64,000 bases of DNA, taken from assembly GCA_030248215.1 (NCBI GenBank), contig JASANG010001002.1:1-64000 (forward strand), given 5' to 3'. The translations under genes and the position numbers were made by a program. A model generated the notes under the pieces. That model saw nothing but the letters and a program-made list of their open reading frames with translations. It ran no database searches and had not been told where the DNA came from. How positions within the stretch are numbered: position 1 is the stretch's first letter; every line of letters starts with the position of its first letter. This DNA comes from Enoplolaimus lenunculus (Eukaryota; Nematoda; Enoplea; Enoplida; Thoracostomopsidae). Of the stretch, positions 58,401 to 64,000 are shown piece after piece.

Positions 58401-61400
58401 AGCCAGAGTAATATCGAATTTTTGAAGCGGCAAGATTTTATGTTCTAAAGTTGGGACGCCCACGATACGAATTTTTTGGAGTACCATCTTTGTAAACAAA
58501 AGATAGGTCAATTTAATTATCGAGGACGGATTAGAATGGCCCCGGCCCTGAGGTCGGTGCCCGGCTCTGTGACAGCTCTAAAAGAGATATAACAGTTTTC
58601 ATAACCAGACACAACTGATATTCGCACAGAAATGAAATTGGTACCATTCCAACTGACTGTTATGTGCACAAAGTATCGGCATGACTCGACAATTTTTCAC
58701 AGTGCCCATGCCGATACCCACGAAAAGTGCCGATTGTTACCGATGCCGATAAATGGGCACATGCCTATAAATATTGCAATCATTTTGACTATTACGACAT
58801 ATTCGAGAAAGCGGTGACGTTATTCATGGCTTACGTGTCCCGATATAAATATTGAACTCATGTAACATAACTTGATTGAGTCATTGTTTTGGACACAAAT
58901 GTCTGTTCGTTATCAGTAAAGGGCATGATGACACATACGTTGAAAATTCTAGTCCTAAGTTGCACTAAACCTTGTTGTTCAAGCGCCCAATCTTGTAATC
59001 CATATCCTACATCGTTTAGCATACGTTGTATCAATAATATTTTCGCATATCTGTTCTGTGCAACAGCGAGCGAAAGCCTAAAAATACTGAATGTTTGTAT
59101 AGAAATTACGGCAAGAAGTTGACGAATTATCACAAGCCCGAGATGCCGCAGTTGAATCGTTAAAATTAGCTGAGAAGGCAAAAAACGGTAATAGCGACAA
59201 GCTGAAAGCGGACTATGAACAGCTGGAAAAGCAAATTTCAAATCTGACTGGATTGCTTGCGAGTTCTGAAGCCAACGTGCAGGTACAAATTTTCGGTGTA
59301 GTATTTGCCAAACTGGTATACTGCAAGATTTAAAAGTGGAATGTTGTAAGTTCTGAGTAGCGATGTGTTAGATTATGGTCATTTTGTAATAGCAGTAATT
59401 GTTTTAAACTGAAAGGCGATTAATATGTCACATCTCTCCAGCTCAGCAAAATCGTATAAAATACAAATTGAAAAAGCTATTTTTGTGAACGTCGACTTAA
59501 TCACATTTCTGAAAATTTTATTTCAGAAATTAAAATGCGACAAGGACGAATTGCTTGCGGCCAAGACTTCGCTAGCCGAACGTTGCTCAAGTTTGGAATC
59601 TCAACTGCGAGCAATTGAGTCCGAGTCAACCGAGGTTGAGCAGTCACTAGCAAACGTTCGAACGAAGCTGATGGAAGCGGAAGCGGAAATTGCTAATTTG
59701 TCAGAGGACAATGACCAGATGCAGCGTGATTTTCACGCCCGCGCGAAGTCACTTAAGGACGCGCTGGTGGCGAAGGATTCGACAGTGAGTTTTTTCGAGA
59801 TAATTTATGCCAGATATTTTTAGAGTTTTTAGTGTTCGGGCAGCCAGTTTGCAGATATTTCAGTCTCACAGTTATGTTCCGCGTAATTTGTACTTGAGTT
59901 TTATGGGTTGGTCATTTTAAAAGATATTTACACTTTTGCAGAACTTTTTTGCGTATTTTCAGAACGGTAAATCCGATTGGCTTCTAAATCAATTTTTTCT
60001 TTTTGTAAAATTGAAGGGGTTTGCTCTATGAACTCATAAGCTTTAAAACTTTACCACGTATTTCTGAAACAATGCCCTATATCAACTGTTACCGTCTGTC
60101 GAACAAGCCGAAGTCTCCGCCTAAAACGAAGCCTGAACGGAAACATAAACACAAACCTATGCTTAAAGGATGCAATCGGAATTTTATTTCGTTTTTTTAG
60201 AATTTTGATTCTAACACCCTGTTAACTATCTGATTCTGATTGCAGGTATTATCGGAATCGTAATCGTATATTTTCGTTTCTGGCATTTCTTTTTCTCAGC
60301 GCGAATTTGTTGTATACGTAATATGTACGCTAAAAGATATTGGCCTAGTGTTTACGAATAACATATAATTAGACTCGGTATGTAAAACATATGTGCTTTG
60401 AAAATTCAGTTGCGTTTTAAACTCGACTATACCCTGGACTCCAAGTTTTCCAAGTGGCTGTGTCTGCCAGTGTGCATGTCCGTACAATCAAGAGTGCATG
60501 AAACAAGGGTATGCAAACTCTTGGGGTTTTGCATGGTACAAAATGTACCAGCCGGCGTAGCGTTTTTAACCGATCCCCTTGCTTTAAAGGGGGTCGTTGT
60601 CATATGCAACAACCCTGATTTAAACAAGCGGAGCAAGTATCATTGTTCGCACAGGTTGCACTCCATCTAAATAAAAAAGGGGGTACCAAAAAGGCAACGC
60701 GTGCCGCGTACATTGTATTTTACACAACACAAAATGTACCCAGTTGCGTACTCTTTTTGAAGTATGTATCATCCACTGTTGGTACAATTAATATTGTCTG
60801 AAACAATAATAATACGGCTGTTTCTAGAACTGGTTTACTTGTATTACATAAATTTAAGATTAAAGCAATGTCAGACGAGATGGAACGCCAACGCGGTGAA
60901 CTTGAGCGTGCGCAAGGCGAAACTGCAAACCAAGTTGCCGAGCACGAAAACGAATGGAGCCGACATCGTGTAGACTTACAGAAATTGAAAGCTGAACTGT
61001 CTGCACGTGACGGGGAAATTGTTAAACTGCAAAACGCATTGGAGTCAGCTCAGCAAGATATGGGTAAACGAGAGGCGGGTGGTGATGAATATGACCGTAT
61101 AAAAGATGAGCTGCAGCAGTGTACAGAAAAGCAACAAAAGGCAGAAAATGACAGCCGTAGTAAGCAAGTGCAAATCGACGGGTTAAAACAAGAGTTGACG
61201 CGTGTCCAACAGGAGTTGGCTAGGAGTGAAAGTGCAGCTGGAGAAGCGAACGAGAAACTAATTGACTTGACTTCGAAGCTGGAATATTATGAGACCGTTT
61301 TAGCTGAGAAACAAGCGGCGACAGACGATGAAACGGTTTCGATGAAGAAGGAGTATATGGATCAAATGACAGAGTTAGCACTGTTGAAAGCAGACTACAA

Positions 61401-64000
61401 AATTCTAGAGGAAAATGCAAAAGTGAATGAAAAAGCCAAGGATGAGTTACAGCGAAAGTTGGACGACGTCCAGAAAAAGCTGTTAGAAATGGAAAAAGCA
61501 ACAACAGACAGTGAAGAGACGGATAGAAATCGAATTCAACAGTTGGAGCGTGACTGTGTCGAGAAGCAAGAAAGTATTGATAACTTGATGGAGGAAATAG
61601 GCAAGCTGGAAACGGTGAGGGATAGCTATGATTTTGAGTGGAAAAAGCTTCAAAATGAATTTGATAGTTTGAAGGCTAAATTGGAAGAGTATGTTAAGCT
61701 GACGGAGGATAAAGACAAACAGATCGAAAAATATCGCCAACAGATTTTATCTGATCAGGTAGGTCGACCTGGCGAAAATTTGAGCACGGGAAATTCAACC
61801 AGCGAGGAAGTGAGCCGCTTGAAAGAATCACTGGCGGTGCTGGAAGCCGAAAAACTCGAATACGAAGCGACAACAAGCGAGCTCAGGGATAAGTTTGAAG
61901 CTCAACTTGAGCGAAGTGACTCACTTCACGTGGAGAGAGATCAGTTGCTCAAGCAAGTCGCCGAGCTGCAGACCAAAATTCACGCCGAGCACGAGCTATT
62001 TTTAGCTGAAATTGAGTCGTTGAAGACAGCTTCCGAACAATCTCGGGTTGAGTTAAACTCCGCAATTGAGTCGCGTGATGCTCAGATTCATGCGCTGAAC
62101 CGTGATGTTGAACTCAAACGCGATGAAATTGCTCGATTGAACACCGAGTTTGAGCGACTGTCTCAGGCAGCTGCCTCGTCTCCAAATGCTATCTCCACAG
62201 CGGCAGAAAAATCAGTCATCCGTGGGTTGGATGGAGACGTCCAAGATTGTTTGGCAAGTCTGACGGAAGACAATGATCAGTTGGAATTTGAGTTAAGATC
62301 GACGCAAAATCGACTGGTTCAGTTGAGGAGTGACAACCAGTTGTGTCGGACTGAAAACACTGAGTTGAAACAACGATTGCTTGCGTTGGAAACGGATAAT
62401 AGCGGGTTGGAGTCGAAATTGAGCGATGCGAGAGCTGCCTATGCGAATAAGGTAGAAACTAACACATCCGTACGATATGATGTATGTCTGGATATTGGTT
62501 TTTTGCATTAGCAGATTCGTTTTCTTATACGCGTATAGCACCGATTATCAGTTAGTTAGCGATAGGTTCTTAAACTAAGGCGTTTCTGCAATTGCAGACT
62601 TTATAAATTGGTGCAAAGTAGGACAAATCAAAAACGATAAATGGGCGCCGGAAAACCACACAATTTTTCGATATAACAAATAAGTTGCGAACCGATCTTG
62701 AATTTTTAATAAATCTTGGTTAAAGTAAAATATTTTCGACAGGTTTTAGTGTAAAAGTTATTAGTTTAGTTAGGCTTTCGTTGACACTTGTGCTCATGTA
62801 TCCAGTACTTTTCTTTCTGAATATATATTTCTTTATCTATGTTTTCAGATGACGCAATTACAATCAGATATCAGTCGCCTTACAACCTCGCTTACCGCAC
62901 TCGAATCTGAACGAGATTCCCTGCTTGATTCTACGTCAGTCCTTGACCGGAAAAACGAAGAGCTGCGTGACCAGCTGTTAACCCTAGAAGCGGAACGCAA
63001 CGCGGCACAAAATGATTTGAACGATCGAACTGCGAATGACGGAAGCCGTATGTCAGAAACAATGGCTGAGCTCGAATCGCTACGTGACCAGCTCGCTGAG
63101 TCACGGAGCGAGTACGAGGACGTAGTGGAGAAGGTAGGTGTAGGACTGCAAATGAAGGCACGATGAGATCTTGGTGGTCTCGGAAAGTTTCGGTTTTGAG
63201 CTGAGATCTCGGAAGGTTTTCAGATGAGAAGAAAACTTCGAAACCAGTTGACGAACTATAAGTTTGAAAAACGATTTTCATGTATATTAAGAGTTGTTTT
63301 TAATAAAATTGTTATGAATTTCACCAAATTGGGCTTTTGGCGAACGCTAAAAATCGCTTTCGCTGAACGGCTTAAAAATAATAATACATAGCGCGGCTTT
63401 TAGACTTTGTTTTGGATCACCTGGTATCGGTTTCGACTTTAGTCTCTCTTAGGTGTTAGCGGACGCCGTCCATTTCTACCCTATGGATGGAATATCAACG
63501 TCAACGATTAATGCAATATTAATGGAATATGTATTTCCATTTCAGTACGAATGTTCACTTGCGAGTTTTCCTGTAGATTAGTTATTTGTGAAAGTCAAGG
63601 TTTTTGTTTGGTTTTAGATGAAATTAGCTCAAGAAACAGTCAGTACGTTGCAAAAAACAGATGCCGACAACAAATCTGTGATACTCGAACTTAAGACGGC
63701 GAACGATATGATGGTTAATGCGAAACAATCGTATGAAAACGAAGTGGTAGCTTTAAAGGTAAAACCATATTCGCTCGTGCGAGTTATTGCAACGAGAACT
63801 CACAGCTGCAATTTGCAGATGCAGTGTTTTGCATCTAAAGCTTGCGCTGCAATTTGCAGATGCATTGCTTTGCATCTCAAGCTTGCCGCTGCAACTGGCA
63901 CGTGCAAATTCTTGCTGCAAAGCTTTAAACGTGTAACTTGCAGCTACGAGTTCTCGCTGTAAGAACTTAGACGTTTAAATGGACGCCAAGAGTAGCTATG
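55470..64000 (+). CDS. GCC2: GCC2-type golgin, N-terminal part (9 exons, runs off the window)
   Basis: The exons are 55470-55508, 56094-56178, 57119-57162, 57490-57600, 59103-59282, 59527-59784, 60859-62451, 62849-63133 and 63618-63758; phases match throughout (912 codons so far). After a short leader (MSDATPSPKPGSK), LDALPKEKLLEFLKKQQQAL matches the N-terminal signature of GCC2 (GCC185: LPKEDLIKFxKKQ). The rest is heptad-rich coiled coil (for example DELQRKLDDVQKKLLEMEKA). GCC2 is a long trans-Golgi tether that captures endosome-derived vesicles and binds Golgi membranes through a C-terminal GRIP domain, which should lie beyond the window. Exon 7 uses an unusual TTTAAG acceptor. Other large coiled-coil proteins remain possible if the N-terminal match is fortuitous. 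Confidence 0.7.
56352..56777. mobile_element. hAT-like MITE, CAGGGTTCCAACAGG family, intact
   Basis: The ends are CAGGGTCCCAACAGGAACTT and CCGGTTGAACCATG, with an exact 8-bp duplication CTGCTTAT (56344-56351 and 56778-56785). It lies in intron 2 of the GCC2-like gene. The interior is shared with 7237-7564 and 37497-37881 in reverse. Confidence 0.85.
57609..58406. mobile_element. Fold-back DNA element with CTGGCTTCTCCACAGC ends
   Basis: Inverted termini CTGGCTTCTCCACAGC / GCTGTGGAGAAGCCAG are flanked by an exact AGTAA duplication (57604-57608 and 58407-58411). Subterminal arms are extremely GC-rich (GGGGGGCCCCC, CCCCCCGGCG) with internal hairpins such as CCAGCAAATTTTTTTGCTGG. The centre has an AT-rich inverted repeat (58024-58077, AATTGAAGCTGTGAC and its inverse). 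There is no coding potential. It begins 8 bp after the exon 4 donor of the GCC2-like gene. Confidence 0.8.
60859..62451 (+). CDS. Large coiled-coil exon of the GCC2-like gene
   Basis: 531 codons without interruption form long heptad-patterned helices rich in Glu, Lys, Gln and Leu. A proline/glycine break (QVGRPGENLSTGN, near 61760-61800) and an Ala/Ser hinge (AAASSPNAIS, near 62170) divide it into three rods. It is read from ATTAAAGCAATG after TTTAAG, giving continuity with KDSTIKAMSDEMERQ; the alternative acceptor ATGTCAG is out of phase. Confidence 0.8.
63777..63965. repeat. Intronic fold-back with TGCAGATGCA subrepeats
   Basis: The left arm (TTATTGCAACGAGAACTC, CAGCTGCAA) and right arm (TTGCAGCTACGAGTTCTCGC) are inverted. 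The centre contains two copies of GCTGCAATTTGCAGATGCA and TTTGCATCT. It follows exon 9 of the GCC2-like gene by about 20 bp. Confidence 0.5.

Noticed and set aside
60398-60670. 90-codon plus frame in a GCC2 intron
   Set aside because: No homology, no splice sites, and it is bordered by stop-rich sequence.

Overview
The window is nuclear DNA from an AT-rich invertebrate animal. Coding sequence is broken into many short exons that join in frame through GT...AG introns. Acceptors are compact (TTTCAG, TTTTAG, TTGCAG, TTGTAG) with almost no long pyrimidine tract, and several start codons sit just behind an acceptor-like TTTAG. This is reminiscent of nematodes, but the species cannot be fixed from the sequence. 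There are no bacterial operons, CRISPR arrays or rRNA genes.

Six split genes can be assembled with matching splice phases. Plus strand, 193-4283: a small glutaredoxin with a signal peptide. Minus strand, 18076-13753: an unrecognised ~603-residue protein with a Ser/Asn-rich first exon. Minus strand, 22856-20544: an unrecognised ~306-residue protein with an Arg-rich N-terminus and one membrane segment, possibly mitochondrial. Minus strand, 40396-26325: a ten-exon KANSL2 homologue (non-specific lethal histone acetyltransferase complex) with a very long disordered C-terminal exon. Plus strand, 43894-50208: an unrecognised ~1351-residue low-complexity protein. Plus strand, 55470 to beyond the right edge: the 5' part of a GCC2-type golgin (trans-Golgi tethering coiled coil).

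Most of the rest is mobile-element debris. Several families of small non-autonomous DNA elements have CAGGG/TAGGG ends and 8-bp target duplications, as expected for hAT-related MITEs. Their termini carry iterated hexamers such as GGTTCC or GGCATC. Other items are a 740-bp inverted-repeat element encoding a Ulp1/C48 protease domain, tRNA-derived SINEs at 38-42 kb, the decayed 3' end of a LINE, a solo LTR nested in a MITE, and (TA)n and (AAT)n microsatellites. The oddest unexplained structure is a row of four evenly spaced hairpins at 23.68-23.84 kb. They share a GGG loop and a CTAAC/GTTAG core, while their outer arms change in a compensatory way.

The genes show no obvious common pathway. KANSL2 and the 43.9-kb gene are divergently transcribed about 3.5 kb apart. 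All assignments come from reading and hand-splicing the sequence; no database search was possible.
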